64,000 nucleotides of DNA from the NCBI GenBank assembly GCA_033065855.1, contig JAVXUO010002250.1:1-64000 (forward strand), given 5' to 3'. Positions 35,775 through 48,200 of the stretch are shown here, in pieces. The translations under genes were made by a program, and so were the position numbers. The DNA comes from Escallonia rubra (lineage: Eukaryota > Streptophyta > Magnoliopsida > Escalloniales > Escalloniaceae). A model generated the notes under the pieces. That model did no database searches, was not told where the DNA came from, and saw only the letters and a program-made list of their open reading frames with translations. Numbering within the stretch: position 1 is the first letter of the stretch; every line of letters begins with the position of its first letter.

Positions 35775-37889
35775 ATGCGATTTCTGTCAAGTCAGTGTCG
35801 CTCCTACTGCTCAAGTGTAGCAATCTCCGCTAACTCTCAGATCGCTAGGTATGCCCGTCTGGGCCAAATCGAGAATGCTCGGAAGGTGTTCGACCAGATG
35901 CCTGACAAGAGCGTCACCTCATGGAACTCCATAATTGCAGGCTATTTCCAAAGCAACCGACATAATGAAACTGAAGCTCTCTTTTTGAGAATGCCCTAGA
36001 GTAACACCGTTTCTTGGAACGGGTTGATTTCCGGGTATGTTAAAAACAGGATGGTGAAGGAAGCCCGGAAGGTGTTCGACAAAATGCCTGAAAGAAATGT
36101 AGTGTCGTGGACTGCTATGGTTAGAGGGTATGTTGAGGACGGGTTGATTTCGGAGGCGGGATCGCTCTTTTGGCAAATGCCTGAAAAGAATGTTGTATCC
36201 TGGACAGTGATGCTGGGTGGGTTGGTTCAAGACGGTCGGATTGACGAGGCTCGTGCGCTATTCGATAAGATACCGGTGAAGGATGTGGTTGCTAGAACTA
36301 GTATGATTGGTGGGTATTGTCAGGTGGGCCGTCTGGCTGAAGCCCGCGAACTCTTTGATGAAATGCCCCGCCGGAATGTGATTGCTTGGACTACCATGAT
36401 TTCGGGTTATGTGCAGAACCAACGTGTAGATGTTGCTAGGAAGCTTTTTGAGGTCATGCCCGAGAAGAACGAGGTGTCGTGGACGGCAATGCTGATGGGT
36501 TACACTCAGTGTGGGCGGATAGAAGAGGCTTCTGAGCTTTTTGATGCTATGCCTGTCAAGTCAGTCGTTTCGTGCAATGCATTGATACTTGGGTTTGGCC
36601 AGAATGGCAAGGTTGCTAAAGCGAGGCACATATTTGATCAGACGAGGGAGAAGGATGACAGAACATGGAGCTCAATGATTAAGGTTTATGAACGACAAGG
36701 TTTCGAGTTAGAAGCACTTGGTGTGTTCACTTTGATGCAAAGTCTAGGAGTTAAACCAAATTGTCCGTGATTGACCAGCTTTCTTGCAGTTTGTGCCACC
36801 CTTGCTATTCTTGATCACGGTAGACAGGTTCATGCTCAGTTGGTTAAGTCCCGGTTTGACTCTGATGTCTATGTTGCCTCGGTCTTGATCACAACCTATA
36901 TGAAATGTGGTGATATCGTCAAGGCTAAACGGGTGTTCGACCGATTTCCTCACAAGGATATAGTCATGTGGAACTCTGTTATTACAGGTTATGCACAACA
37001 TGGTTTAGCAGAAGAAGCTTTGCGAGTATTTAATGACATGTTTTATTCAGGCATTCCAGCAGATGATGTTACTTTTATTGGAGTTCTCTCAGCTTGTAGC
37101 TACACTGGACAAGTTAAAGAAGGTCTTGAAATCTTTGAGTCTATGACATCCAAGTATCTAGTAGAGCCAAGAACAGAACATTATGCTTGCATGGTTGATC
37201 TGCTTGGCCGAGCTGGTCGTCTAAACGAGGCAATGGATATGATAAAAAAGATGCCAGGCGAAGGAGAGGCAATTATCTGGGGCTCTTTGTTGGGTGCATG
37301 TCGAAAACACATGAATATGGATATGGCTGAAGTTGCTGCAAAGAAACTTGTAGAACTTGAGCCAAAGAATTCCGGGCCACATATATTGCTGTCAAACATA
37401 TATGCGTCAAAGGGCCGATGGGCTGATGTTGCGGAACTGAGGAAAAACATGAGGTCTAGGAACATGAGCAAATCACCTGGTTGTAGCTGGATTGAGGTAG
37501 AGAAGAAAGTGCATATGTTCACTGGGGGAGGAGAGAGCATGCCCCACCCTGAGCATTCAATGATAATGCGAATGTGGGAGAAATTAAGCAGATTGTTAAA
37601 AGAAGCTGGGTATTGCCCTGATTCAAGCTTCGCGCTGCATGATGTAGATGAAGAAGAGAAGGCTTATAGCTTGGGGTATCATAGCGAGAAGCTGGCTGTG
37701 GCATATGGACTTCTGAAGGTACCTGAAGGACTGCCTATTCGGGTAATGAAAAACCTTCGGGTTTGTTGGGAGTGCCATTCCGCTATTAAACTGATATCAA
37801 AAGTCACGGGGCGAGAGATCATCTTGAGGGATGCAAATAGATTCCATCATTTCAAGGATGGCTCATGTTCTTGCAGGGATTATTGGTGA
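35775..37889 (+). pseudogene. DYW-type PPR protein gene with two in-frame stops
   Basis: One frame of 705 codons runs without a shift from an ATG at 35775 to TGA at 37887-37889. It is broken only by TAG at 35997-35999 and TGA at 36768-36770. Seen: an N-terminal Ser/Arg-rich probable mitochondrial presequence, then PLS-type PPR repeats (VFDKMPERNVVSW, LFWQMPEKNVVSW and similar), then the E domain (GCSWIEV), then a C-terminal DYW deaminase with YHSEK, CWEC and a DYW end. The layout and length of about 700 aa match mitochondrial PPR proteins of the At1g56690 type (recognition by memory). Known: DYW PPR proteins direct C-to-U editing of organelle RNA. The first stop truncates after about 74 residues. 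Everything else looks under constraint, so inactivation is recent or the stops are sequencing or allelic differences. Confidence 0.9.
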
Positions 37890-39298
37890 TTGCAACGCAG
37901 GTGGATGTGGATATCATCCAAAAGCCAAGTCTTGAGTTAAGTTTATGACAATGCATATCCATACATACACGGTTCCTGGACGTCTCATGTCAGAGAAACC
38001 CATAGTTTGTTAGGATCATATCATCTGCCTTCAGAGTATCCACTCTGCGACGGATAGATGAAACGTTGTTGGAATCATCATGCACTGTATTTGTTGGATG
38101 CTGTTGATTCACGAGTACAATTAACCAAAGTATACTGTACTTATAGGGCGTTAAGGAGCTGAAGCTCATACAACCTCAGATACTATTCTTTGGAAATTAG
38201 CAAACCTTTTAGTCTAGCTTATATATGCTGCTATTCCCTGGGGAATGTCTCTTTTTCAACTCAGGAATTCCTTTACGTTCTTCTTCGTTTTTGGTCCCCT
38301 GTTTTCTCCTTTTCGTTAAGTACGAGTAACTAAGTTCATTCATGCCCCAGTTGTTGCACTACAAATGTAACTGCTGAGAAGTCAAATAGTTTCTACATGT
38401 ACAATTCAGGGGTTTATTTCCGCATTGCCAATACTTTTAGCCTGCATTTTGGGGGGATTGGGAATTCTCTTGATTGTACAATCGAGAAGTACCCTTCAGA
38501 TGTGCCTGAAGCCCACAAGAAGGAGCGTTTCAACTGGCCCGTGATAGTTCCCTTTCGTTTGAAATGATCAGCCACATGCTTTTTTTCGAGGTTAGTGTTG
38601 AATTGCTGTCCATTAAATTGGTCGTATCTAGGGTTTCATTTGAGAAGCTAAAACCTATATACAATTGCGTTACCGCGTTCACAGGCAATACGTTCCTAAC
38701 GTGTAGTAGAGCGGGGAAGAAGATGCTGGATGGGATTGACGCAGTGGGGATTGAAAGCTCTGGTGGCTCTGAAGCACGGATGCGGATACAACACAGGTGC
38801 GGATACAAGGATACGGCTTAGTGCACAAGTCCTCTCCCATTTCCTGGAAGCAAAAAAGAGAAGAAGGCTACGGTCCGATCTACATGAAGATATCTTGAGA
38901 TTGATCATGGAAAGACTGTATCTTGTAGACCCAGTTTACCCGCGTGCAGCTAGTCAGAGTTGGCGGCTTGATGGGACTAAATCTCTTCATAAATTGCCAT
39001 GGCTTTACGTGCAATAAAAGGGGACCACTTTCACTTTGCGACCCATTTCATGACTGAAAAGTGCTCGGTTTGAGCCTACCTCATGGTGGCAAGATGGTCC
39101 CGTGGTTGTCACCGTAAAATTTGTACTTCAAGCGAGGGTTGGCTTTTGATGGCAAGTTTATGATATGGAGGAGCAGAGTTGCTTCTCGTTTTTGTACGGT
39201 CCTGCAACGATGTAAGTTGTCAAGCTAAGCAATCTTTTCCCTGTATCTGACTACTAATTACGGTGTCTTCTTTGTCTGTTCTCATTCATTGGACAGAC
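37890..39298. other. 3' flank of the PPR gene; no supportable gene
   Basis: AT-rich sequence with a probable PPR 3'UTR at the left. A block near 38745-38820 repeats gatgcggatac/ggtgcggatac words typical of a dispersed transposon fragment. Short frames near 38560-39020 show no family resemblance. Confidence 0.4.
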
Positions 39299-39300
39299 TT

Positions 39301-39654
39301 GGGCCCATTTGACACTTACTTTTTTTTTTTCAGTTTTGGAAATTAAAAAAAAACGGGTTTGGTAATAATTTTTTTTTCTTATCTAGTTTAAAAATCCAAT
39401 TTTAAAACTGAAGAAAAAATAAAAACTCCAAAAATGAGTTTTTTCATTCACTTTTGGTTTTTTATTTTTGATACCACTATAACCACCACCCTCTCACCGT
39501 CGGCGACTGCCGGCAAGGCCACCGCTACGCCCCACTACTGCCATCGCAAAACACCAAATCTTTTTTTGGGTTATAAAAAAAAAAAATTTAAACTGTTCTT
39601 TAATTTTTTTTTTAGAAACTAAAAATAAAGAAAAAAAGTTTTATCAAACGAAGC
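39301..39654. mobile_element. Foldback element related to the one at 33464
   Basis: Termini gggcccatttgaca and (inverted) gcttcgtttgata resemble those of the 33464 element. The T-rich arms with cagtttt/aaaactg words and the cgccgg/ccaccg core are also shared in plan. Target duplication is not preserved. Length is about 350 bp. Confidence 0.55.
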
Positions 39655-39909
39655 TAACCCGTGGATATATCAGCTCCCTACCTAATTAGAACTCCCCTAA
39701 ACCTTACATTTTGGTTTTGAGGTTATTCTAGGTGCTTTGAACGGCTTTGTACTTTAATTTTGTTGCATGTCTTCTTCTTTATTTTTTTGTTCTTCAGAGC
39801 TTGTGCTTCCGATACTAAATAGACATTCCTGAAAGGTTTAGAATGAGTCATTAACTCTCGTTTAGGAGATTATAAACGACATTAACCTATGGTGTGGCTC
39901 TGCTGAGCA

Positions 39910-40575
39910 TAAATATTTGCTACGATGATACATGCCAAGGTGGTCATACTCGGTTTAACGGATCAAAGTAGATGATGATGCGCTGACCGAGCCTCCAGAT
40001 CTCATCCTTAAATCTAAGAAACTTGCCTCATGAGGAACTGGCCCAACATGAACCCTCATCCTCTAATTCTACTAGAGTTCAAATCTTGGCCGATATAAAA
40101 GGGACCGACCTATATAATGGAGACCTTTATGTACGCAAAGCACAATTGCACATGACCTCTTTTTGTTGCCTTTTCAAAGTCGCCGTCGCTGGAACTGCAG
40201 CAGTTGAGCAGTGACTAAAGCATCGTTTAAGTACCCTGCCGGAACCATAACAGTGGTGAATTAAGCATTGTTAACAACTCTGCCGGAACTGTAGTAGCCC
40301 CTTAGGGCTATTGCACATCTTTAGTTTCCTTTGTAAACCGCTCTAAAATCGAGCAATGCTATAGCTGCTGAATACTATAGCTGCTGCTTTTAATTCACTA
40401 TCTAGGCAAAAATTAAAGACATCAAGGATATATTTCAAAGATCTTTATCAAGTGGAGCTATTGCAAATCCTTTACTTTCCTTGTAATTTGCTCTACAATC
40501 GAAAAATAAAGCTATGGCTCTTCTTCTGAGGCATTACCTTGGGGATACGATGAGCATCTTGAATTTTATCGAAAG
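39910..40575 (+). repeat. LTR-like dispersed repeat, direct copy
   Basis: About 650 bp here match, in inverted orientation, bases 49100-50465 once a 728-bp retroposon is removed from the latter. Shared blocks include ggcccaacatgaaccctc, aatcttggccgatata, the adjacent gaccgacctatataatggagacc region, and gctattgca with a ctttccttgta block. The TATA-like gatataaaaggg and a pyrimidine/GA-rich tail suggest an LTR, but no TG...CA ends or primer-binding site were confirmed. Confidence 0.6.
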
Positions 40576-40755
40576 AAAGAAGAAAAACTTTTCGTATCGT
40601 TTAAATCACCAGACATCTTAAAGGGCTATAGTGGATTGTAGAACCCTTGGTTAAACTTTAATTGCCCCAAAGTCAAGTTGCCAGGTCCAATCCTTGCAAA
40701 AGTTTAATTGTAAATACTTCTCTTGAGGTATATATTGTCTTCTAACTTAAAACTC

Positions 40756-41828
40756 ATCAGAGTTTCGATTGTATCACTAACATCCTAACGTTTATCGATT
40801 GGACCAAAAAATTGTCTCTGTTAAGAAAAAAGTGGACGGCAATCCGCAAGGAGGGGCAAACCAATCAATCGCTTTCTTCTTCGTACCCTCTCTGTCTTCG
40901 GGCATCGGAGATGGTAGAACAAGAACAATGAAATGAAATAACGAGATTGAGCAACTCCTTTCTTCATTGAAGCAGGCCACCAATACCATTCCTTTCCTTC
41001 CCCGGCTTGAAAAGTGTTATAGATAGATGATACCACATCTGCAGTCTCCTAATCTCTGCTGCCAGAGAGTCTGCCGTTGAAATTTCTACTGCCTAGGACT
41101 TTCTTCTTCCCCGAACCATTCGAACCGACGCCATTACCATACCCATAATCCCTTTACACCCACCCATGACCAACACCATCATCAACCCATCATCACCACA
41201 TCACAGATCTACACCAGACCACCACGACGTCTGAAGTTGCCTCCATGGCTTACCGTAACCACCTCCACCAAGTGCCCATTGTACCTCCACCTCCATTAAC
41301 CTCCATCTTACAGATCTATTCCATTTGCCGGGTTGATGAACACCGCTTGTGGTGTTGGACGGCGAACGAGGCTAGGCTGGAGCTGGGTGGACGAGGCTAG
41401 GTTGTTGGACGCACTGTCTGTGATGGCGGGCGGCTGTGAATTGACAAATCTGGGCTATAGGTGTTGCGAGCGGCGGCGGACAAGGCTGGGTTGGAGGAGG
41501 GTGGACATGACTAGGCTATGGGTGTTGGATGGGGCGACTGACGGGGTTGCGCCAATGGTCGGTAGACGAGGCTGGGTTGGTGTCGACGGCTGTGGGTTAA
41601 GCGGGCTGGGTTAGTTGAGGAACAGATTGTGGTGGTAGAGATATGGTGCGTTAGTGGTGGTTGGGATTGGAGGGCGAGAAAGAAGACCTGTAAGTCTACA
41701 GGATTTTGCCTCTCCAAAACAATCGCGTGAAGGACATATGATGACTGCCGTCCACTTTTTTCGGGTTCAATTACAACAGTTGATTATCATTAGGGTGCTA
41801 TATGAGTACAATTGAAACCCTCTGATTT
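40756..41828. mobile_element. Long-TIR non-autonomous DNA transposon
   Basis: The left arm (atcagagtttcgattgtatc, later aaaaagtggacggca) pairs with the inverted right arm (atcagagggtttcaattgta, later aaaaagtggacggca) over about 90 bases. The interior is GC-moderate with ggctgggtt and cacc repeats. No transposase is visible, and short frames inside are not gene-like. Confidence 0.75.
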
Positions 41829-42495
41829 AAAGTGAGATCATGATGCAAACCGTAGGAGAAAAAAGAGGAAGGAAGAGAAAACGGGGGGACTCAGGCAGGT
41901 GGCGCCTACGATTTATTGTTCTTCAAGGAGGTATTAGAGGTAAACAATTCTTATTAAATTTGTTAAAAAGGAACTGGTCCGTGACCGTCCATTCCAGCTT
42001 GAATTGGGGCAAGGGGGATCGATCCCCTCCGCCACAGCCACCGCGTACCAGCGGAAGCCGTCAATGACGCGCTCCTTCTGTTCGCACCAAAAGTCGAACG
42101 CCTCAATTGGGCTCTCGGCACTCGACCTCAGAGCTCGTTGTTCAAGACTGGGGGTGCCATTATACCTCTTCCGACCTTTATCTCCACCCTGGTAAAAGAA
42201 ATCTTTTAAATTTCTGTCTTCATTTGTTAATCTTCTTCTTCTGCTCAAATTTGCCTACATATGCGGTGTTTTGACTTTTGCCTGAATATGAGGTTCTCGT
42301 GTATTGTTGATTACAGTATTTAACCGTTTTAACGGCTATCAGCGTGGCTTTAACTGTCGATGTTCGTTAGGGTTAGAAAAAAGAAGAAAGAAAAAACAAT
42401 TCAGAGGAGGCTGTGATTAAAAAAGCTGGATAAGGTTAAATAATTAGGGAGGAAAGACTTTTCCTTGCCGTGCCCAGCAGCTAACCAGGAAACTA

Positions 42496-44084
42496 ATGAT
42501 TAGGATGAAGAAGAAGAAGAAAAATGGTGCCTTGAAAGGTTTCTCTCATCTTCCACCTTCACTGCCTGCTAGAAGCATGTTCCCAGTTTCCACCCTCAGC
42601 TACTTCTTTCTCTTGTATCATCTTACCGACGCGTATAACTTTCCCGCGCCTTATGATCAATCTCCTCTTAATAACGTTGTTGACTCAAAGTTTTGTGAGG
42701 AGCCTCCGCGACATGGTTCCACTTCTTGGACTCCAACGCTGCGAAGAGTGATTAATTCGGTTGTGACGGACTTGGTACTTTTCATCACCCTGCTGAATAT
42801 CTTTGTTTATAAGCTGAGACAACTTCATGAAGAAAACTCCGGTAATCAAGTTAGACCGTCTGCCTACTTTACGGAGCATCTATGCCGTCAGTTTTCTCTT
42901 GCCGATATCCAATTGGCCACCTGCAACTTTGATGATGCTTTGGTCATCGGACGGGGAGGGTTCGGAAAGGTGTACAGAGGGGTCATCGACAATGGAACGA
43001 CTACCGTGGCCATCAAGCGGCTGAGTTCCATGTCCAGGCAAGGAGCCCCCGAGTTTTGGACAGAGATCGAGATGCTTTCCAAGTTTCGACACAGTCACCT
43101 CGTCTCTCTCATTGGTTACTGCGACAACGTCCACGAGATGATCCTTGTTTACGAGTACATGCTCCTTGGTAGCCTTGCTGACCATCTGCACAAGCGTGAC
43201 AGAAGTGGTAAATCTCCTCTTTCTTGGGTGCAGCGCCTCAAGATATGCATCGGCGCAGCCCGTGGATTGGACTATCTTCACATGGTACTAGTATCCTGCA
43301 CAGAGTTATACATCGTGATGTGAAGAGCTCAAACATCTTGTTGGGTGAGAATTGGGCAGCTAAGATAGCCGACTTTGGGATGTCAAAATTAGGCCCGACA
43401 AATCAGTCATGCAGCCATGTAAGCACCGATGTGAAAGGCACATTTGGGTATATGGATCCCGAGTATTACTTGACCCGCCGACTAACGAGGAAATCGGACG
43501 TGTATGCCTTTGGCGTGGTATTGTTCGAAGTGCTGTGCGGGAGGCCAGCAGTAGATGTGACGCTGGACGAGGAGCAATGGGGTCTGGCCGTATGGGCCAA
43601 ATACTGCATCAAAGAAGGAATACTAGATCAGAGTATTGATCCCAGTTTGAGGGGGAAAATCTTGCCGAATTGTTTGATTGCAGTTGTGAAAATTGCGGAG
43701 CAATGCCTGCACAATCTTCCCATGAGACGCCCCACAATGGCTGAGGTCATTGTCCAGCTTGAGTATGCATTGGCACTGCAGGAGAAAACTACTGATTCCC
43801 CTGTAATAGAGAAAGCCTTTCATGTCATCGCCGACACCGTAGAATCTTCTCTACTTGAGGAGATAGATAGTAGTACTGGTGGGTCTTCTGGCATCCAAAA
43901 CAATGCAGAGTCTTCTGCAGTACAGGAGATTAGAAAGCCGGACAGGAGAATGACTTTTAAAAGAAAGGTGCGACAGTTTCTCTCTGTCACGGCTCGGATG
44001 ATTTCAGGTAAATCGTATATGCCAACCTCCTCTTGTGCCGGTTTAGGGCTTTATTCTCTTAGGATAGAAACTGATTGGACTTAA
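42496..44084 (+). pseudogene. CrRLK1L-type receptor-like kinase without malectin ectodomain, frameshifted (arm A)
   Basis: The frame from ATG 42496 encodes an N-terminal hydrophobic segment (FPVSTLSYFFLLYHL), a short extracellular part, a membrane span (VVTDLVLFITLLNIFVYKL) and the kinase N-lobe (GRGGFGKVYRG, VAIKRL). A one-base deletion between 43282 and 43283 (CTTCACA-TGG here, CTTCACACTGG in arm B) then shifts the frame. The C-lobe continues in the next frame to TAA at 44082-44084, with HRDVKSSN, DFG and a GTFGYMDPEYY activation segment. As read, the protein would end at about 275 aa, before the catalytic loop. Known: CrRLK1L kinases usually carry an extracellular malectin-like region of over 300 aa; here only about 60 aa precede the span. 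An N-proximal segment (YSGNHLGKLEPK) present in arm B is missing. Confidence 0.88.
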
Positions 44085-44519
44085 ACTGGTGCCGATGCTA
44101 GCTTATTTTGTATCTATGTATGTGTCTTGTACATGCATGCAATATCTATTGATCTCCTGTTCCTCGTAAACGGGCGTACGTATGTAAGAACAAAGAAAGA
44201 CACACAATATCAGGATAAATTAATAGCAATAACATGTGATGATATTGCAATTTGATCAGAGTAACACATCTTACATATATTTGAAAACATTGCTTCGACT
44301 TTCTAATTATAAATCTCTAGAAAAAGCACTAAATCATTTTTATTCAATTTGAGTAGTTTGGGCAGCGACACTTAGATGAGCAAACTAATCCTTGTTTAAG
44401 AATGCATAATTTTGCAATTCTGTATATCCAATTCACTATGAAGAAGAGTTTATTTACCGAATTAGAATCGAAACGTGTACTAAATTATATACCTTACTTT
44501 GCTTTTGACCATTTTGTAG

Positions 44520-44833
44520 GACCAAGTAAAAAGCTGCCTAAGAGAAAAAGAGCAACGGAGACTGGATTCGGATGTGGTCAGTATACTTTGACAACCACCA
44601 AAGACAAAAAACTTGAGAATGGTGACATGGCATGGATAGAATATATTGAGCAAATTATCAGTGAAAATATAGCCTCCTTAGCTGGCCTAAGTCCAGAGGC
44701 TTTGGGTAATCTTGAATTTGAGCAATGCAGGAATTCCATGAACTTCTGCTTCAGGTTATGGAAATGGATGGTCATATTTGTATCGGCTCTTTTTATAGTC
44801 CCAGTTGGCCATTATTTGGCTCTAGCTGATTAG
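44520..44833 (+). other. Possible C-terminal exon following the arm A receptor kinase
   Basis: An acceptor at 44517-44519 opens a frame that is in phase with a donor at 44008 inside the kinase gene tail (TCAG/GTAAAT). Splicing would replace the last 25 residues with a basic stretch (KKLPKRKRA), an amphipathic part (WIEYIEQIISENIASLAG) and a hydrophobic end (MVIFVSALFIVPVGHY) ending at 44833. The same exon exists in arm B (61945-62249) but is broken there. I do not recognise this domain. Confidence 0.4.
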
Positions 44834-45019
44834 TCTAACGGTATCATGGTGTTGTGCGTCTTATCTTTGCATTACGTACAGTTTTTAGCCTGTCTACACA
44901 TAAAAAATGTACATGATTTTTTTTTTTTGGGCCTAAGATAATACTTTAGTGTACTATATCAACAGCTACCCAGGTTGAAGGAAGATTCCTACAACCCTTT
45001 CTATAGCAACAACTAATTT

Positions 45020-45140
45020 TCACTTAATGTTTTTAGTGGCTTTTATTATTGACGGTAAAAAAGTACTATTAAGAATGGTCGCTGAAAGTGTTATCAGAAA
45101 AGCCACTAAAAATATTTAGCGTCTATTAATTATCGCTATA
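45020..45140. mobile_element. Small foldback remnant
   Basis: Inverted words tttttagtggctttta and aaaagccactaaaaata lie about 90 bases apart. The right side (ccactaaaaatatttagcg) recurs near 16955-16975, indicating a dispersed family. It lies in the arm-A-only segment. Confidence 0.5.
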
Positions 45141-45296
45141 CAAATGGGTTGCAGGAATCAGGAAAGCAGTTAAATTTTTTCCATTTGGATATAGTTCCAT
45201 TCTAGGCCTTCATGTTCCACTACCATTGTCAACTACCACATCACTATCCAATTATGCTCTCTGCCCTTCCGCATCTTTGTGGTTTGTCTCAGCCAA

Positions 45297-48200
45297 ATGG
45301 ACAAGTATTGTCCACATCATGAATCCCTCCTTATGAGGCTTGATTCTTCTACAGTTCCCACAGGTACCCCTTTATTTTTGTCTATCTATTGGGTAATTTT
45401 TGTGTATCCCATTTGTCTGGGTCTCTCCATTGGTACCGAGAGAGGGAGATGGGGGGAGAGTATGGGTATTTCCTGGCTTCTCCTTCTTCTGACCAAAGCC
45501 CTAGCACCACTGGCCAGTTTAGCTCAGGTTCCCAACATATATATTATGTGATTCAACTTCCCTATTTTTTTGGTCTCAGTATGTATTATGTGGTTTTACT
45601 AATTTATTCTAGTTTCTTGATTTGGGTATTATTTCTTTTTCATAAGTAGTTACTCAATTTCATTAATACGATGTGCTTGCATCTCATTTTCGGTATTGTT
45701 GGTTTGAAGTAACTTCGTTCTTTGATCCCAATTCAGGTTCTTCTTGGGCAGAACCAACCACTAGGTCTTTTCAATTTTCCATTGCCAGAATAACTTGTGT
45801 TTAGTAACTATGTAGCTTTGTTGTCAAACTTTCAGTAATTTTTTATCTAGGTTTTTTTTTTTGGGGTTCCAAAGCTACTGAATATTCCTCTTAGTTTAGT
45901 TGGTCTGCAAATCTCGGGCAGGCAGACTCAATTGTAGTAGAAACAATATTCCCATACAGTTGTTTTTAACTTGTTGTGCAGTTTTGCTTCTTTTTCTGAA
46001 GAACTTAAATTGTTAGTCATTTAGCTGCTTGTTGACGATCATTACCGGATTTCCCTGCTTCTTTTCTAATCTTTTTGGAACTTAACTTCTTTGTTTTTTT
46101 GTCTGTACTTTTGTGTTTCAGTACGTATATCACAAGCAACTAGCAACATAGCATCTTCAGGCGGTAGAAACGCTGTTTCCGCGAACAGTGCATTCTCGGC
46201 AGCAAGTGGAGGTGATGAGGTGTGTCCGATCTTGCCCCTTCCCAGCTTAAGGATTTTCAGTTTCTCAGAGCTGAAGGTTGCAACTAGGAATTTCAGACAA
46301 AATACGGTGTTGGGAGAAGGAGGTTTTGGGAAAGTTTACAAGGGATGGCTTGAGAAGGCAAACTCGAGGAATGGAAGTGGATCTGTAGTTGCTATCAAGA
46401 GGTTAAATTCAGAGGGTCTGCAAGGGTTAAAAGAGTGGCAGGTACTTCTTCTTGTAATAACCAATTAGTTATTTGAATGATTCAAGAGTCTGATGCATTC
46501 TTACTTATTAGCATTTGATGTTTTAGGATAATGCTTGAATGTAATTCATCTCCAACTCATCTAAGAATGTGTGTGCGCATCTGTGTGATTGGATGGGTGG
46601 GTTTCTATTTGTGCACCTGTGTTGGCCGTGGTAGTGGGGTTGGATGGGGTATCTGTACTATTTTCAATTGACAAGAAACCTAAAGTCATTTACACATACA
46701 TTGCCATGTTCTGAGGCTTCTATTCATTTGATGCTTTAAAGTTTAGATGTGTTAGACTCTTACTTGATAGCTTTACCGGGTTTCTAATTGACAACTACAA
46801 ATTGGTTTTCGGATCCGCAGTTACTTGATTTGTATAATGTATTACTTCCAGCTGAAAGCTTAATATGGAATATGGGGCCAATTTTTGATTCATCATTCTG
46901 TATACAATTCAGATTGCAGCTGGAGAGTTGAAATGTGAAATTATTTTAGGATTAAGAAATTACAGCCTCTGCTATTTTCAAAGTAAGTTTTATGGCAAGG
47001 GACATCTCAAATTTCACCTCTTTTCACGAATCTTAGGTGATTATATGCATGTTACACGTCCTCTCATATTCATCCGGAATCAGCTGCAGACAAACTCAAA
47101 TGTTATCGTGCTTCCAAGCCTTCATGTGGCAAATGGAAACGAAATAATTGATTAAAGCAGTGGATTGGAACATTTTGCATGATCTTTTATGCATTCTTAG
47201 AAACTTTAATGTGCAATGTTCCTACACTGTAGGGGCTTCAGCTAGTTTAGCTTGTAAACTCTCTTGGTGCTATACCAAGAGACCAGGGATCATCCAGGCT
47301 TTTCTTTTGTGGGGTGGGGGTGTACAAAAGGGAGCTGGATATTAGCCACTTCTTGATATCCTAGTATCCTATAGCCTATATACAATGGAATAGTCTATGC
47401 TATGGAATAATCATTCCTGGCAAGAACTAACTATCTGATTGTTGGTAATTATTGTGAATCCTCTCTGCTGATGTTTATTCATTTATTCATGCAGTCTGAG
47501 GTGAACTCCCTTGGGAGGTTATCTCATCCAAACCTTGTTAGACTATTGGGATACTGTTGGGAGGAGACAGAGCAACTGCTTGTCTATGAATGAATGCAGA
47601 AAGGCAGCTTGGAGAGCCACCTTTTTGGAAGTAAGATATAATGCTTTAGAGTAGAGCTAAACCACACCATGAAACTCTCACCAAAAATTTTACCCTATCA
47701 AGTTTTTCTGCTCTCCTTGATGTCGCAGGCTCAGCTGTTCAGCCACTTCCATGGGACTTACGGATTAAGGTGTTGATAGGAGCTGCTCGGGGCCTGGCAT
47801 TCTTGCACGCATCTGAGAAACAAGTAATTTATAGAGACTTCAAAGCCTCAAATATACTGCTAGATGGTGTAAGTTCTATAGCAGTTGGTTCAAACAATAT
47901 AAATGACCTACTCATTTTCTCATTAAACCAGTCTAAGAGTTTTCTGCTGTTCTGTCAGTCCTATAACGCAAAGTTATCAGACTTTGGGTTGGCAAAAATG
48001 GGTCCCTCAGCTGGTCAATCACATATTTCAACTCGTATTATGGGAACATATGGTTACGCTGCTCCCAAGTATAATGCTACAGGTAATCCTCTTAATCATT
48101 TGAGCTTTAGTAGCCCTGTTCTTGAAAATTGAGCACAAACACATTAATGGCATGTCATAATGTTGGCATTGTGCTCATATAACAGGGCATTTGTACGTGA

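Noticed and set aside
35997..36770. RNA editing as a way to repair the two PPR stop codons
   Set aside because: Plant organelle editing is C-to-U and acts on organelle transcripts; it cannot turn UAG or UGA into sense codons in a nuclear mRNA.
43270..43300. An intron to explain the break in the arm A receptor kinase
   Set aside because: Arm B is continuous across this site with one more base and no splice sites appear, so a 1-bp deletion is the simpler reading.
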